A program made the position numbers and the translations under genes. From Zetaproteobacteria bacterium (GTDB lineage: Bacteria > Pseudomonadota > Zetaproteobacteria > Mariprofundales > Mariprofundaceae), in assembly GCA_021545585.1 (NCBI GenBank), contig JAJRTF010000106.1, positions 1-55,534 of the forward strand: a stretch of DNA of 55,534 nt, given 5' to 3'. Shown here one piece after another: positions 18,026-27,957 of this stretch. Every line of letters starts with the position of its first letter. The first letter of the stretch is position 1. Under the pieces are notes generated by a model. The model was not told the origin of the DNA, did no database searches, and was given only the letters and a program-made list of their open reading frames with translations.

Positions 18026-18508
18026 ATGTCCTGTGATCAAAAACATGCTTCGCAAGCCGCCGCGCATCAAACAGTCAGCCCGGCATTTGTTTATGCCGCT
18101 ATCAGCATTGCCCTGCTGCTGCCGGTGCTGTTCTGGCCTTTGGTGTTGTGGGGTAAGGCCAGCCTTGACCCGGCCATGGATGTTGAACAGGTATGGATTT
18201 CAGCCGGTATCGTGCTGCTGATCAGCGCCGTCAGCGCAGACTCCATCCTGTCTTACAGGCCGCATACACTGTCACCCATGTTTGCCGCCTTCTGGATTCT
18301 TCTGGCCAGCCTGACTGTATCCATTGCCCTGCGCTGGGAGCACGGCGCTTATATGCTTGCCGCTGGGTTTGCCCTGCATGGCCTGCGCTCCGGTTTGAGG
18401 CTATGGCATCATGACCGGAGCTGGTGGCTGTGGGCCGCATGGTCACGGGACACCCTTGCAGCCTTGAGTTTCTTCATCTGGCTAAGCCTGATTCAACATG
18501 CCGGGTGA
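18026..18508 (+). CDS. Four-helix membrane protein of unknown function
   Basis: This encodes 160 residues with about four hydrophobic helices (roughly 22-46, 56-78, 85-102 and 140-158). Two conserved-looking Arg/His/Trp patches (ALHGLRSGLRLWHHDRSWWLW) occur near 115-135. I start at the ATG at 18026, which has GAGAG upstream; the longer open frame is a shadow of yacG. It overlaps the Maf-type gene by 11 bp. I do not recognise a family. Confidence 0.65.
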   Translation: MSCDQKHASQAAAHQTVSPAFVYAAISIALLLPVLFWPLVLWGKASLDPAMDVEQVWISAGIVLLISAVSADSILSYRPHTLSPMFAAFWILLASLTVSIALRWEHGAYMLAAGFALHGLRSGLRLWHHDRSWWLWAAWSRDTLAALSFFIWLSLIQHAG

Positions 18509-19076
18509 AAGCCGGGTACTGATTCTGGCCTCAACCTCAACCTACCGCAAAGTGCTGCTGGAGCGCTTGCACCTCCCGTTCAAACAGGTGACTCCGACAT
18601 TCATGGAAGCAACCGGTGCCGGTCTGTCTCCACGGGCGCTCGTTAAGCATAACACACTCGGCAAGGCGCAGAGCGTGCTGGATCGCTATCCCGATGCACG
18701 GGTCATCGCATCGGATCAGATTGCATTTTTTGAAGACAACCACATCGGCAAACCCGGCAATGAAACAGCTGCAATAGAGCAACTGATGCGGTTTCGCGGC
18801 CATTCAGTCGATTTTCTCACCGGCATCGCACTGTGCACTCAATCGTCACAGCAGTTCGATATCATAACTACCCGTGTTCACTTCCGCGACTTGAGCGATA
18901 ACGACATCATGAACTATGTCCGCCTGGAGCAGCCGCTGGACTGCGCCGGCAGCTTCAAATCCGAAGGCCTGGGCATTACATTGTTCGAACATATCGAAAG
19001 CGATGATCTAACAGCCCTGATCGGCCTGCCCCTGATACGCCTGTCCGAATGGCTAAGGCCGCTGGCTCAACATTAA
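18498..19076 (+). CDS. Maf/YceF-type nucleotide pyrophosphatase
   Basis: Maf proteins hydrolyse non-canonical nucleoside triphosphates such as m7GTP or modified dTTP and UTP. The 192-residue protein has the family N-terminus LILASTSTYRKVLLERL, a catalytic-region ASDQIAFF near 70-77 and GKPGNETAAIEQL near 84-96. The sequence SDQ rather than ADT leans towards the YceF (m7GTP) subfamily, but the substrate call is tentative. The start overlaps the preceding membrane gene. Confidence 0.88.
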   Translation: MPGESRVLILASTSTYRKVLLERLHLPFKQVTPTFMEATGAGLSPRALVKHNTLGKAQSVLDRYPDARVIASDQIAFFEDNHIGKPGNETAAIEQLMRFRGHSVDFLTGIALCTQSSQQFDIITTRVHFRDLSDNDIMNYVRLEQPLDCAGSFKSEGLGITLFEHIESDDLTALIGLPLIRLSEWLRPLAQH

Positions 19077-19096
19077 GTGCAGCTGCCGGCCTATCT

Positions 19097-20032
19097 TTAT
19101 GAGGCGGCGTACAGGGCCTCAAGAATCGGACGTGCACCGGCATCGAGGATTTCATCGGCCAGCTGAATGCCAAGTGCCTCACCATCATTGCGGGAGCCGG
19201 AAATCTCACGGCGAATGACCACGGAGCCATCGACAGCGCCGACCAGCCCTTTCAAATGCAGGGTATCACCGTCCAGTGTGGCAAAAGCGGCAATCGGCAC
19301 CTGACAGCCGCCTTCAAGACGGGTCAGGAAAGCACGCTCGGCCCGGGTGCGATCCACGGTATCCTCATCATTCAGCCTATCCACCAGTGCATTAATCGCA
19401 TCATCAGCATCGCGCGTCTGGATACCCAGCGTACCCTGCGCCACGGCAGGCAGCAGAATCTCGGTATCAATAAAATCATGCATCTGATCCTGCATGCCCA
19501 TACGACAAACCCCGGCAGCGGCCAGAATCACGGCATCTACCTCTTCACCCAGCTTCGAAAGGCGTGTCTGGATATTGCCGCGAATCGATGTAAACACAAA
19601 ACTCGGGAAACGGGCGCTGATCTGAGTCACGCGGCGCAGACTGGAGGTGCCGATTTTCGCGCCTTCCGGCAGCGAATCCAGGCCGCCGCCGGTCACCGTC
19701 GCCACTGCATCACGCGGATCCTCGCGTTTGGGATGCGCCCGAATCGATGTTCCTTCAGGCAGCAGCGTCGGTACATCCTTCATCGAGTGTACGGCAATAT
19801 CGGCACGGCCGTCGAGTAACGCCTCATCGATTTCTTTGGTAAACAATCCCTTTCCGCCCACCTGTGATAACGGCACATTAAGGATCTTGTCGCCCTTGGT
19901 GACAATCTTGACCAGCTCGGTCGTGGTACCCGGCTGCAGGCGTCCAAGCTCAGCGGCAATATATTCAGCCTGCCAGAGAGCGAGTGGGGAACGACGGGTG
20001 GCAATGCGGATGTGTAGAGGGCTTTGGGTCAC
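19097..20032 (-). CDS. hemC: Hydroxymethylbilane synthase (porphobilinogen deaminase)
   Basis: HemC joins four porphobilinogen molecules into hydroxymethylbilane, a shared step of heme and siroheme synthesis. Characteristic blocks are IRIATRRSPLALWQ at the N-terminus, GKGLFTKEID, DIAVHSMKDVP with the catalytic Asp, GTSSLRR, and the cofactor-cysteine region EGGCQVPIA. I chose the GTG at 20032 because AGGAG lies six bases upstream, giving 311 residues as in most HemC proteins. A second GTG at 20056 would add eight residues without a ribosome binding site. No hemD follows. Confidence 0.94.
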   Translation of the reverse strand: MTQSPLHIRIATRRSPLALWQAEYIAAELGRLQPGTTTELVKIVTKGDKILNVPLSQVGGKGLFTKEIDEALLDGRADIAVHSMKDVPTLLPEGTSIRAHPKREDPRDAVATVTGGGLDSLPEGAKIGTSSLRRVTQISARFPSFVFTSIRGNIQTRLSKLGEEVDAVILAAAGVCRMGMQDQMHDFIDTEILLPAVAQGTLGIQTRDADDAINALVDRLNDEDTVDRTRAERAFLTRLEGGCQVPIAAFATLDGDTLHLKGLVGAVDGSVVIRREISGSRNDGEALGIQLADEILDAGARPILEALYAAS

Positions 20033-20128
20033 GGACAACTCCTGATTGATGGACACGAGAAGCGAAACGTAGCGTCAGATGATGATTTACTCAAAGGAAT
20101 ACCGATTCAATCATGATAACGACTCATG

Positions 20129-20665
20129 TCAGGTATCCATGCGATGCAGAAAATGCAGACAGGTATCGCCATAAGCCCGGGACTGAAGGCATTGCCAGCC
20201 CGGCGGCCAGTTCGGTGTATATCTGGCGCTCTCTTCAATCACCAGCTTCCCGCAGGTGATGCCATGCTGCTGCAGCCACAACGGCAGTTGTTCGGATATG
20301 CCGGCGGCATAAGGCGGGTCAGCAAAAATCAGCTCAAAGTAGCGCCCGGATAGTCGTTCCATGCCTTTCTCGACACGCATGGGCAGCAACTGCCAATGCT
20401 CAATCTGCCAGTCCCGCTGAATGCGCCGCATGGCATGTATGGCTTTCGGATGCTGCTCGATCGAAACCACCGCTTGCGCACCTCTGGACAGCGCTTCCAG
20501 GGCCATCACACCGGAACCGGAAAAAAGATCGAGCATGCTTTGTCCGTGAATATCGCCGAGTATATTAAACAGAGCCTGACGCACCTTCGACGGCGTCGGT
20601 CTGAGTCCTTCAAGCGACGCTACAGGAACCCTGCGGCCGCGCAGATGACCACCGGTTATACGCAC
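20129..20665 (-). CDS. rsmD: 16S rRNA (guanine966-N2)-methyltransferase
   Basis: RsmD methylates G966 of 16S rRNA using SAM. The 178-residue protein has the family N-terminus MRITGGHLRGRRV, the SAM-binding motif LDLFSGSGVMALEALSRGA near 40-58 and the catalytic FADPPY near 116-121. It is followed downstream by hemC on the same strand. coaD, a frequent partner, is absent here. Confidence 0.93.
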   Translation of the reverse strand: MRITGGHLRGRRVPVASLEGLRPTPSKVRQALFNILGDIHGQSMLDLFSGSGVMALEALSRGAQAVVSIEQHPKAIHAMRRIQRDWQIEHWQLLPMRVEKGMERLSGRYFELIFADPPYAAGISEQLPLWLQQHGITCGKLVIEESARYTPNWPPGWQCLQSRAYGDTCLHFLHRMDT

Positions 20666-20693
20666 TGGAATACATAAAAAAGACCGGAGCTTG

Positions 20694-21551
20694 CTACCAC
20701 TTGCGTTCGAAGGACTGCAGACGCTTTTTCAGCAGTGCATCGACATCCGTAAATGATTCCACGCCCGGACAGATGGCGTCCATGGTAAAGCCGATATCAA
20801 TGCCGATATTCTGCTCGGTCTCCGGCCACAGCAATGTCACATCCCAGTGTTCCTTGACCTTTTCCGCCCATTTCGTGGCACGTTCAAGGCTGGCTTCGGG
20901 GAGCAGCACGGCAAAGCGCCCCTGCTGCATATCCGCTACCAGATCATAACTGCGCACATGTGTCTTCAGTCGCTGACCGGTTTTTTCCACAGCCTGCTGT
21001 GCAAACCAGTCGGCATGCCCGCGCACCAGGGCCTCAAAATTACCGATCCCGACAACCACCAGTGACAGCGGCCGTTTCGCCTTGCTGCAGCGATCAAATT
21101 CCTGGGCAAAGCGGGTCATGAGAAAGGGCTCAGTTTCAAGGTCAGTAACCGGATTGCGATAAAAATAGGGCTTCAGGCGATCGGTGCGTGTCAGGGCTGT
21201 ATTCACCCGCGCCAGCAACTGCTGCGGGGTGATCGGCTTGCTCAGATAATCATCCACCCCGGTGGTCAACCCCTTGATCTGATCATCAAGATCATCGAGA
21301 ACGCTCAGGAATACGAACGGCGTCATGTTAAAGCGCTTGTCCTTGCGCACCTCGGCCGAGAGCTGCCAGCCATCCATGTTCGGCATCATGATATCCGTCA
21401 GAATCAGATCGACATGGCGCTTCTTGAGCAGGGCCAGTGTACTTTCCCCGTCATTGGCTTCCAGCACACGAAAACCGCCCTGCTGCAAAAAATGGCAGGT
21501 AATATCCCGGCTTGAATCCGAGTCTTCAACAACGAGAACGGTTTTCCTCAT
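20694..21551 (-). CDS. Response regulator with degenerate GGDEF domain
   Basis: This 285-residue protein has two domains. Residues 1-120 form a receiver domain with acidic pocket E9/D10, phospho-acceptor D53 (LTDIMMPNMDG) and conserved Lys in YLSKPIT. Residues about 135-285 look like a GGDEF fold (PVTDLETEPFL entry motif, RSYDLVADMQQGRFAVLLPEA), but the GGDEF/GGEEF signature is replaced by QQGRF. It should therefore not synthesise c-di-GMP and may act as a binding or output domain. No histidine kinase is adjacent. Confidence 0.83.
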   Translation of the reverse strand: MRKTVLVVEDSDSSRDITCHFLQQGGFRVLEANDGESTLALLKKRHVDLILTDIMMPNMDGWQLSAEVRKDKRFNMTPFVFLSVLDDLDDQIKGLTTGVDDYLSKPITPQQLLARVNTALTRTDRLKPYFYRNPVTDLETEPFLMTRFAQEFDRCSKAKRPLSLVVVGIGNFEALVRGHADWFAQQAVEKTGQRLKTHVRSYDLVADMQQGRFAVLLPEASLERATKWAEKVKEHWDVTLLWPETEQNIGIDIGFTMDAICPGVESFTDVDALLKKRLQSFERKW

Positions 21552-21569
21552 ATCTGATCCCTCATGCTA

Positions 21570-22892
21570 TCACTGCGTTTTGGCCGGGCCGATGCGAATT
21601 TGATTCCACTGCTCCGGATTCAGGTAAGCCTGAACCTGCCGCTGCACATCGGCAAGGCTGGCAGCCTGAATCTTCTCCGGCCATGTTTGCAGATAATCGA
21701 GTGGCAGACCATAAAAACCAACCATCGACATCAAGCCAACGCGTTTAGCATTGGAATCCATGCGATGTGCAAAGCTGCCGCTGAGATTGGCCTTGGCAGC
21801 ATCAAGCTCCCTGGCCGAAATACCGCTGGATACCATATCCCTGAGAACATCGCGCACCACCTCGGTTGCATGATCGGCCTGGTCGGCGCGCGTCTGCAGC
21901 GTAATGGCGAATGGCCCCGGTACCGTCAACGGTACAAAATATGAATATACGCCGTAGACTAGGCCGCGTTTCTCGCGCACCTCGGTCATCAGGCGTGAGG
22001 AAAAACCGCCTCCGCCCAGGATATGATTCATCAGCATAGCTGCAAAAAAGTCATCATCATGCCGGGCCGGACCAAGGCGCAGCAACTGCACCAGCGCCTG
22101 TCGTGTCGGCATGTCCTTGTGCAGCGAGCGTCCGGCAACAACCGCAGGCATATTGATATCCTTCAGTGCGAGCTTCGGGCTGCCCTTCCAGTTGCCAAAG
22201 GCCGGCTTCAGGACAGTCAGCAGCTCCTGCATCGTCACATCACCGCTAACGGCCAGAATCGAGCCCTCAGGCCTGAACTGATTATGATACAGATTCTTCA
22301 GGTCCTGCAGGCGAATACGTGACAGACTTTCCACATCGCCACCCGTTCTGTGCCCGTAAGGATGGCCGGAAAAAAGCAGAGAGGCCGCCAGCATGGCTGC
22401 CTGGGTACCGGGCTGCTCAAGTGATTTCTTTTCTGCGGATATGCTGTCACTACGCATGATCTCGAAGCGTTTTTTACTCCAGCCCGGCTGCAGGGCCGCC
22501 TCGGCAAATGCGGCAACGCCGGTATCCATCGCCTCTTTCAATACGGTCAGGCTAAGATTCAGACTCTCGCGATCAGCACCGGCGCCCAGCCGGATGGCCT
22601 CGGCATCAAGCATATCAGCCCATGCCCGGTAATCATGCTTTGCCGTATGATCGGAAAGCATGCCCGCCAGCAACGAGGCACTGCCACCCTTCCGTTCAGG
22701 GTCAAAGCGGCTGCCGGCTGGCAGGGTCAGGCGCATCACCACCATCGGCACATCATGCGCTTCCATCAACAGCACCCGCAGTCCGTTTTCCAGGCGTGCT
22801 TCCTCAATGGAAGCCGTGGCCTGAGCGATATTCCCCCAGGCCAGCAGCCCGCATACGACAAAAACACCTTTCATCCAGACCCGTTTCATCAT
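21570..22892 (-). CDS. M16 peptidase-family protein, inactive partner
   Basis: This 440-residue exported protein (Sec signal peptide about 1-26) has the two-domain M16 fold: NGLRVLLMEAHDVP near 36-49 and, in the second half, HILGGGGFSSRLMTEVREKRGLVY-like elements. The zinc motif HxxEH is missing; the equivalent region reads GGSASLLAGMLSDHTAKH. Pairs of an active and an inactive M16 protein typically form a heterodimer. Its start overlaps the stop of the upstream active partner (ATGA), supporting stoichiometric co-expression. Confidence 0.88.
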   Translation of the reverse strand: MMKRVWMKGVFVVCGLLAWGNIAQATASIEEARLENGLRVLLMEAHDVPMVVMRLTLPAGSRFDPERKGGSASLLAGMLSDHTAKHDYRAWADMLDAEAIRLGAGADRESLNLSLTVLKEAMDTGVAAFAEAALQPGWSKKRFEIMRSDSISAEKKSLEQPGTQAAMLAASLLFSGHPYGHRTGGDVESLSRIRLQDLKNLYHNQFRPEGSILAVSGDVTMQELLTVLKPAFGNWKGSPKLALKDINMPAVVAGRSLHKDMPTRQALVQLLRLGPARHDDDFFAAMLMNHILGGGGFSSRLMTEVREKRGLVYGVYSYFVPLTVPGPFAITLQTRADQADHATEVVRDVLRDMVSSGISARELDAAKANLSGSFAHRMDSNAKRVGLMSMVGFYGLPLDYLQTWPEKIQAASLADVQRQVQAYLNPEQWNQIRIGPAKTQ

Positions 22893-24223
22893 GCCCCTCC
22901 CGAATCATTTTTGGGTTTAAGCAGACCGGTGGTTGATCGTTCAGGCCTGATCCAGCGCTTAAGTACCTGCTGCACGTCGGCAGCGGAAACCCCGCGAATG
23001 GCCGTCAGCCAGACCTCCATCTGATCAGCGCCGATGCCGACGGTTTCCATCGAACCAATCTGTTTGGCCCGCAAATACAGGGAGTCCTGTGCAAACACCT
23101 GATCGGCAATCATATTCCGCTTGGCTGCAGCCAGTATGGCCTTGCTCGGGCCATCTTTTTCAAGCTTGCGGATGGACTTCCACAGCGCCTGTTCAAAGAC
23201 ATCGGCTTGCTGCTTCGGGCCCAGCATGCCATAGGCAAACCACAGATCGAGCCCCATACTGAACGGGTCGTATCCCGCTGATACGGAAAACGCCTTGCGC
23301 TGTTCATCCACAATGCTTCGATTCAGTATCGCAGAGCGCCCTCCGGCCAGAATATGAGTAGCCACGGCAAGGGATGCTGCTTCACGGTCATTGTCGCCCG
23401 GATGCCAGACCGGCACGGGGATGGTCACGGCCAGCATGGGCAACCGGGCCGTCAACTCAACCGTGACCCGTTTGGCCCCCAGTGGTTCGGGCTCGACCGG
23501 GTTAAAGCGCGGCTCAACCTTCCGCTTCTTCAACTTGCCAAAGGTATGAGCCACGACCTTCTGTACATGCTTAAAATCAACATCACCGACCACCACCACC
23601 GTGGCATTGGCCGGCACATAATGCGTTTTGTAAAAAGCCCGCACATCATGAATGGTCAGTTTCTCAAGATCCTGCATCCAGCCTATCACCGGGTTACGGT
23701 ATGGATGCAGGCGCAGGGCAGCAGCCGACAATTCTTCAAACATGCGACTGTTGGGGTTGTCATCGGTGCGCATGCGTCGCTCTTCCATGATCACCCGGAT
23801 TTCTTTCTGAAAATCCTCATCCTTCAGCGCCAGATGGCCGAATCGTTCCGCCTCCATACTCAGCACTTCATCCACGCGGGCTGACGGAACTGTCTCGAAA
23901 TAGGCCGTGTAATCGTGACTGGTGAAGGCATTATCATTGCCGCCCATGGCCGCGATTCGATTCGAGTATTCGCCGGCGGCCAGTTTTTTAGAACCCTTGA
24001 ACATCATATGCTCAAACACATGCGCCAGCCCGGTTTTGCCCGGCAGTTCATCACGCCCGCCAACCTTCAGCCACACCTGCACCATGGCCACCGGGGCTGC
24101 ATGGTCCTCCTGCACAATAAGTTTGATACCGTTGCTGAATTGTTTCTGCTTGACTTCCGCCGCCGTGACAGGCGCGGCAAGACCCAGACTAACGAATATC
24201 AGAACAAGAAATCTGTAACGCAT
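22889..24223 (-). CDS. M16 zinc peptidase (PqqL/processing-peptidase-like), active subunit
   Basis: This 444-residue exported protease has a signal peptide (about 1-22). The inverted zinc motif HVFEH at residues 68-72 (H68, E71, H72) and a downstream Glu-rich [11 protein letters not shown] segment hold the third metal ligand region. The second-domain motif [18 protein letters not shown] is present. Such periplasmic M16 enzymes degrade short peptides inside a closed chamber. It is the first gene of a two-gene unit with the inactive homologue. Confidence 0.92.
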   Translation of the reverse strand: MRYRFLVLIFVSLGLAAPVTAAEVKQKQFSNGIKLIVQEDHAAPVAMVQVWLKVGGRDELPGKTGLAHVFEHMMFKGSKKLAAGEYSNRIAAMGGNDNAFTSHDYTAYFETVPSARVDEVLSMEAERFGHLALKDEDFQKEIRVIMEERRMRTDDNPNSRMFEELSAAALRLHPYRNPVIGWMQDLEKLTIHDVRAFYKTHYVPANATVVVVGDVDFKHVQKVVAHTFGKLKKRKVEPRFNPVEPEPLGAKRVTVELTARLPMLAVTIPVPVWHPGDNDREAASLAVATHILAGGRSAILNRSIVDEQRKAFSVSAGYDPFSMGLDLWFAYGMLGPKQQADVFEQALWKSIRKLEKDGPSKAILAAAKRNMIADQVFAQDSLYLRAKQIGSMETVGIGADQMEVWLTAIRGVSAADVQQVLKRWIRPERSTTGLLKPKNDSGGA

Positions 24224-24359
24224 GGCCTCTCCTGCATCATGTTGTTGTATGGCATCCCCGGGACGGTGTTCCGGGAGGGGTGCATCTGCGCCTTGTGAGC
24301 AGGCTGCAGGCTGCGTAGCCTGCGCATCCCTTTCATCTTTGCAAGCTACGGAGCTTTAC

Positions 24360-25913
24360 ATGTCGAGTATTAAACGCGCATTAATCAGTGTCTCGGATAA
24401 AACCGGCATTGAGGAATTTGCCCGAACCCTGAGCGAGCGCGGCGTGGATATCCTGTCTACCGGAGGCACGGCCCGGTTATTGCGCGATGCCGGCATTCCG
24501 GTGCGCGACGTGGCCGATTATACCGGTTTTCCGGAAATGATGGACGGGCGCGTCAAAACCCTGAACCCGAAAGTGCACGGCGGCATCCTTGCCCGCCGCG
24601 ACAATGAAGGCGACCTGGCATCCATGCAGGAGCATGGCATCGAACAGATCGATCTCGTTTGCGTCAACCTCTATCCTTTCCGTGAAGCTGTCGCCAGGGA
24701 AGGCTGCAGCATCGAGGATGCCATCGAAAACATTGATATTGGCGGCCCGTGCATGGTGCGCGCTGCAGCCAAAAACCATCGTTTTGTCACCATCATCGTT
24801 GATCCCTCCGATTACAATATGGTGCTGTCCGCTGATGCCGACGATGCACTGGATGAAAGCAAACGCCGGGCGCTGGCCATCAAGGCCTACGCTCACACAG
24901 CCGCCTACGACGGCGCCATCGCCAACCATTTCTCGGCGCTGAATGCCGATGGCTCCAAGCGCCAGTTTCCGGACATATTCACCCGCCAGTTCATCAAAAC
25001 AGCCGACGAACTGCGCTATGGCGAGAATCCGCATCAGGCTGGTGCATTTTATGCCGATCCCGAGGATGAAGGGCTATCGCTGGCCGATTGCCACGTCACG
25101 CAGGGCAAGGCGATTTCCTACAACAATATCGCCGATGCCGATGCGGCCTTTGCACTGGTTCGCGATTTTACCGAACAGGCCGTGGTGATTGTTAAACATG
25201 CCAACCCGTGTGGTGTAGCGGCAGGTTCGGATCAGGCCGAAGTTTACGAACGTGCCCGCGCCGCGGATTCCGTATCCGCTTTCGGTGGCATTGCCGCATT
25301 CAATCGCGAACTAAGCGAAGCAACTGCCAGACTGATTGCCGAAACCTTTATGGAGGTCGTCATTGCGCCGGGGTACTCGGGTGGCGCTCGTACCGTTCTT
25401 GCGGCAAGAAAGAATCTGCGCCTGATGCTTGCCCAGTCGGCCGATGCGGTCAGCGGCGGACTGGAATTCAAACGCGTTAACGGCGGCCTGCTGGTGCAGG
25501 AGCGCGATGCGCACATTCTGGATCGCGATGCCTGCAAGGTAGTGACGAAACGCGCACCGACTGAGGCCGAATGGAACGATATGCTGTTTGCCTGGACGGT
25601 TGCCAAGCATGTGAAATCCAATGCCATTGTGTTTGCCAAAAACAGCGTCACATTGGGCATCGGTGCCGGGCAGATGAACCGCGTTAATTCCACCCGTATT
25701 GCCGCCCATCACGGCGGCGATGCCATCAAGGGTTCGGCGGTCGCTTCCGACGCCTTCTTCCCGTTCCGCGATGGTGTCGATGCGCTGGCCGATGCCGGAG
25801 CAACAGCCGTGATTCAACCGGGAGGTTCGATTCGCGACGAGGAAGTCATCGCCGCAGCCGATGAGAAGGATATCGCCATGATTTTCACCGGCATCCGCCA
25901 TTTCAAGCATTGA
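24360..25913 (+). CDS. purH: AICAR transformylase / IMP cyclohydrolase
   Basis: This bifunctional cytoplasmic enzyme does the last two steps of IMP synthesis. The 517-residue protein has the N-terminal IMP cyclohydrolase domain ([37 protein letters not shown]) to about residue 200. The formyltransferase domain follows, with [23 protein letters not shown] and the C-terminal [17 protein letters not shown]-like end. The ATG at 24360 has GGAG six bases upstream. The purD and purE genes lie 2 kb downstream on the same strand, with sulP between. Confidence 0.96.
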   Translation: MSSIKRALISVSDKTGIEEFARTLSERGVDILSTGGTARLLRDAGIPVRDVADYTGFPEMMDGRVKTLNPKVHGGILARRDNEGDLASMQEHGIEQIDLVCVNLYPFREAVAREGCSIEDAIENIDIGGPCMVRAAAKNHRFVTIIVDPSDYNMVLSADADDALDESKRRALAIKAYAHTAAYDGAIANHFSALNADGSKRQFPDIFTRQFIKTADELRYGENPHQAGAFYADPEDEGLSLADCHVTQGKAISYNNIADADAAFALVRDFTEQAVVIVKHANPCGVAAGSDQAEVYERARAADSVSAFGGIAAFNRELSEATARLIAETFMEVVIAPGYSGGARTVLAARKNLRLMLAQSADAVSGGLEFKRVNGGLLVQERDAHILDRDACKVVTKRAPTEAEWNDMLFAWTVAKHVKSNAIVFAKNSVTLGIGAGQMNRVNSTRIAAHHGGDAIKGSAVASDAFFPFRDGVDALADAGATAVIQPGGSIRDEEVIAAADEKDIAMIFTGIRHFKH

Positions 25914-25967
25914 ACGGCGCATACTCCACACATCCTGTAATCACCGTGACGCAGCGGTGAGCACATC

Positions 25968-27692
25968 ATGAAGCAAGGCTTGGCTGTACAAAACATCAGG
26001 CCGAATCTGCTTGCCGGGCTCACTGTCGGCATTGTTGCACTTCCTTTATCCATGGCGCTGGCGATTGCCAGCGGTGTGCCGCCACAGCACGGCCTTTATA
26101 CAGCAATCATCGCCGGCATCGTGGTTGCACTGTCGGGCAGCAGCCGGGTCAACATCTCAGGACCAACCGCAGCCTTTGTCGTCATCCTGCTGCCCATTGT
26201 GCAGCAATTCGGACTCGGAGGTCTGCTCATCAGCGGCCTGATGGCCGGCTTCATCCTGATTGCCATGGGACTGTTCCGGCTTGGCACCCTGATTGAGCTG
26301 GTCCCATATCCGGTCACGGTAGGCTTCACCTCCGGCATCGCTGTAGTCATCGCCACGACACAGATTAGCGATTTTCTCGGCCTCGATGTGACACATTCCG
26401 GACATAGCTATATCGACAAATTACAGGCCATCGCGCAGGCAATGCCAGGCTTCCAGTGGCAGGAGCTTAGTATTGCACTGGTCACGCTTGGCATCCTGCT
26501 CAGCTGGCAGCGACTGGGCACACGCATCCCTTCACATCTGGCCGCACTGATTGCCGGCACGCTGCTGGCATGGCTGGGCGGATATTTTGTCAATGGCTTC
26601 TCGGTCAGCACCATCGCCTCGGAATTTCATTACAGCTTTCTCGATTCGGCAGGCGTCGCACAAAATGGCAATGGTATCCCGCCGCTGGCACCGCAATTCC
26701 TCTGGCCATGGGAACAGCCTGATGCACAAGGCAATCCCATCGGACTTTCACTGCATCTACTGTCCACGCTATTCGGTGCAGCTGTCGCCATTGCCCTGCT
26801 CGGCGCCATTGAATCACTGCTCTGCGCCGTGGTATCGGACAGCATGGCCGGTACGCGTACCGACCCGAATCGCGAACTGATAGGCCAGGGTATCGGCAAT
26901 CTTGTCGTGCCGTTTTTCGGCGGCATCCCGGCCACGGCAGCTATCGCCCGCACAGCCACCAATGTTCGCAGCGGTGCCACCACGCCACTTGCTTCTGTCA
27001 TACATGCGCTATTCATTCTGCTGGCAATTCTCGCCCTGACACCCCTGCTCGGCCTGATTCCGATGGCTTCAATGGCGGCACTGCTGATGGTTGTGGCCTG
27101 GAACATGAGCGAAGCCAAGCATTTTATTCATATGCTCAAGGTTGCGCCACGCCATGATATCCTGGTACTGCTCACCTGCTTTTCACTGACCGTGCTCATC
27201 GACATGGAGGTTGCCGTTGCCGCAGGCATGGCACTGGCCGGATTCCTGTTTATCAAACGCATGACCGAGTTGACTGGTGTCAAACTCATTAACCCGGCCT
27301 CGAGGCTTGAGGGTATCGAAGTCCCCGATGAAATCATGGTCTACGATATCAACGGTCCGATGTTTTTCGGGGCAGCACAGAATGCGCTGAAAACACTTTT
27401 AAACATTCGCAAGGAAATCAAGGTGGTGATTATCGACATGAGTGACGTGCCGATTATCGACATGACAGCCATGGTGGCCATGCAATCAATCATCAATAAC
27501 CTGGAGGCCAAAGGGGTTGGGCTTGTTTTCTGCGGTATGGCAGCCGAGGTCAGACTCAAACTCAAACGGGCTGAGGTCTTGAGTGATAAAAATATCCATA
27601 TGAAGCGATCCATAGCTGACAGCATCACGATCGCCAGTGATATGCTGGCTGAAAAGCAACAGGACACTCAGAAAACTATCGCAGCAGACTAG
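25968..27692 (+). CDS. SulP-family anion transporter with STAS domain
   Basis: This 574-residue inner-membrane transporter has about 12-14 helices in residues 8-430. It shows SulP hallmarks: NLLAGLTVGIVALPLSMALA at the N-terminus, SGPTAAF near 63-69 and GGIPATAAIARTATNVRSGA near 318-337. A cytoplasmic STAS domain spans about 455-560 (YDINGPMFFGAAQNA, IIDMSDVPIIDMTA). It may move sulfate, bicarbonate or a C4-dicarboxylate; DauA-like proteins have this layout. The TAG stop codon lies in the end of a MITE-like element, so the original C-terminus may have been longer or different by a few residues. Confidence 0.92.
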   Translation: MKQGLAVQNIRPNLLAGLTVGIVALPLSMALAIASGVPPQHGLYTAIIAGIVVALSGSSRVNISGPTAAFVVILLPIVQQFGLGGLLISGLMAGFILIAMGLFRLGTLIELVPYPVTVGFTSGIAVVIATTQISDFLGLDVTHSGHSYIDKLQAIAQAMPGFQWQELSIALVTLGILLSWQRLGTRIPSHLAALIAGTLLAWLGGYFVNGFSVSTIASEFHYSFLDSAGVAQNGNGIPPLAPQFLWPWEQPDAQGNPIGLSLHLLSTLFGAAVAIALLGAIESLLCAVVSDSMAGTRTDPNRELIGQGIGNLVVPFFGGIPATAAIARTATNVRSGATTPLASVIHALFILLAILALTPLLGLIPMASMAALLMVVAWNMSEAKHFIHMLKVAPRHDILVLLTCFSLTVLIDMEVAVAAGMALAGFLFIKRMTELTGVKLINPASRLEGIEVPDEIMVYDINGPMFFGAAQNALKTLLNIRKEIKVVIIDMSDVPIIDMTAMVAMQSIINNLEAKGVGLVFCGMAAEVRLKLKRAEVLSDKNIHMKRSIADSITIASDMLAEKQQDTQKTIAAD

Positions 27693-27874
27693 GGCCTGTT
27701 CACATAAATTCTGATCGAAGCACTGCTGTCCCAAATGAGGCCAGTCAAGGCGCGAGGAGTGTGGTTTGGTGAATCCAAATAAACGACGAGCAACGCTGAA
27801 TGACCCCATTTGGGGTGCTGCCCTGTGGGAAATGCCATTTTTGCTACGGCCAGAATTTATGTGAACAGGCCCTA
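27690..27874. mobile_element. MITE-like non-autonomous element with 24-bp perfect terminal inverted repeats
   Basis: The ends at 27690-27713 and 27851-27874 are perfect inverted repeats of 24 bp, including terminal TA dinucleotides that look like a target duplication. The element proper (27692-27872) is 181 bp and has no coding capacity. Imperfect symmetry continues inside the ends, for example CCCAAATGAGG near 27730 against CCCCATTTGGGG near 27800. The TA target would suit an IS630/Tc1-type transposase acting in trans. It overlaps the sulP stop codon and lies upstream of purD. Confidence 0.85.
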
Positions 27875-27957
27875 ATGCCCATATGCACGCATGGGGTATC
27901 ACAATCCCGTTCAGGCCTGCTAGGCTGCGCGGCTTTCAGATCAGGTGAGGTAAAACG

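Noticed and set aside
24306-24323. A GCAGGCT/AGCCTGC hairpin in the purH leader as a riboswitch or attenuator
   Set aside because: The stem is only seven base pairs with no T run and no recognisable purine riboswitch core. It may be chance in a GC-rich leader.
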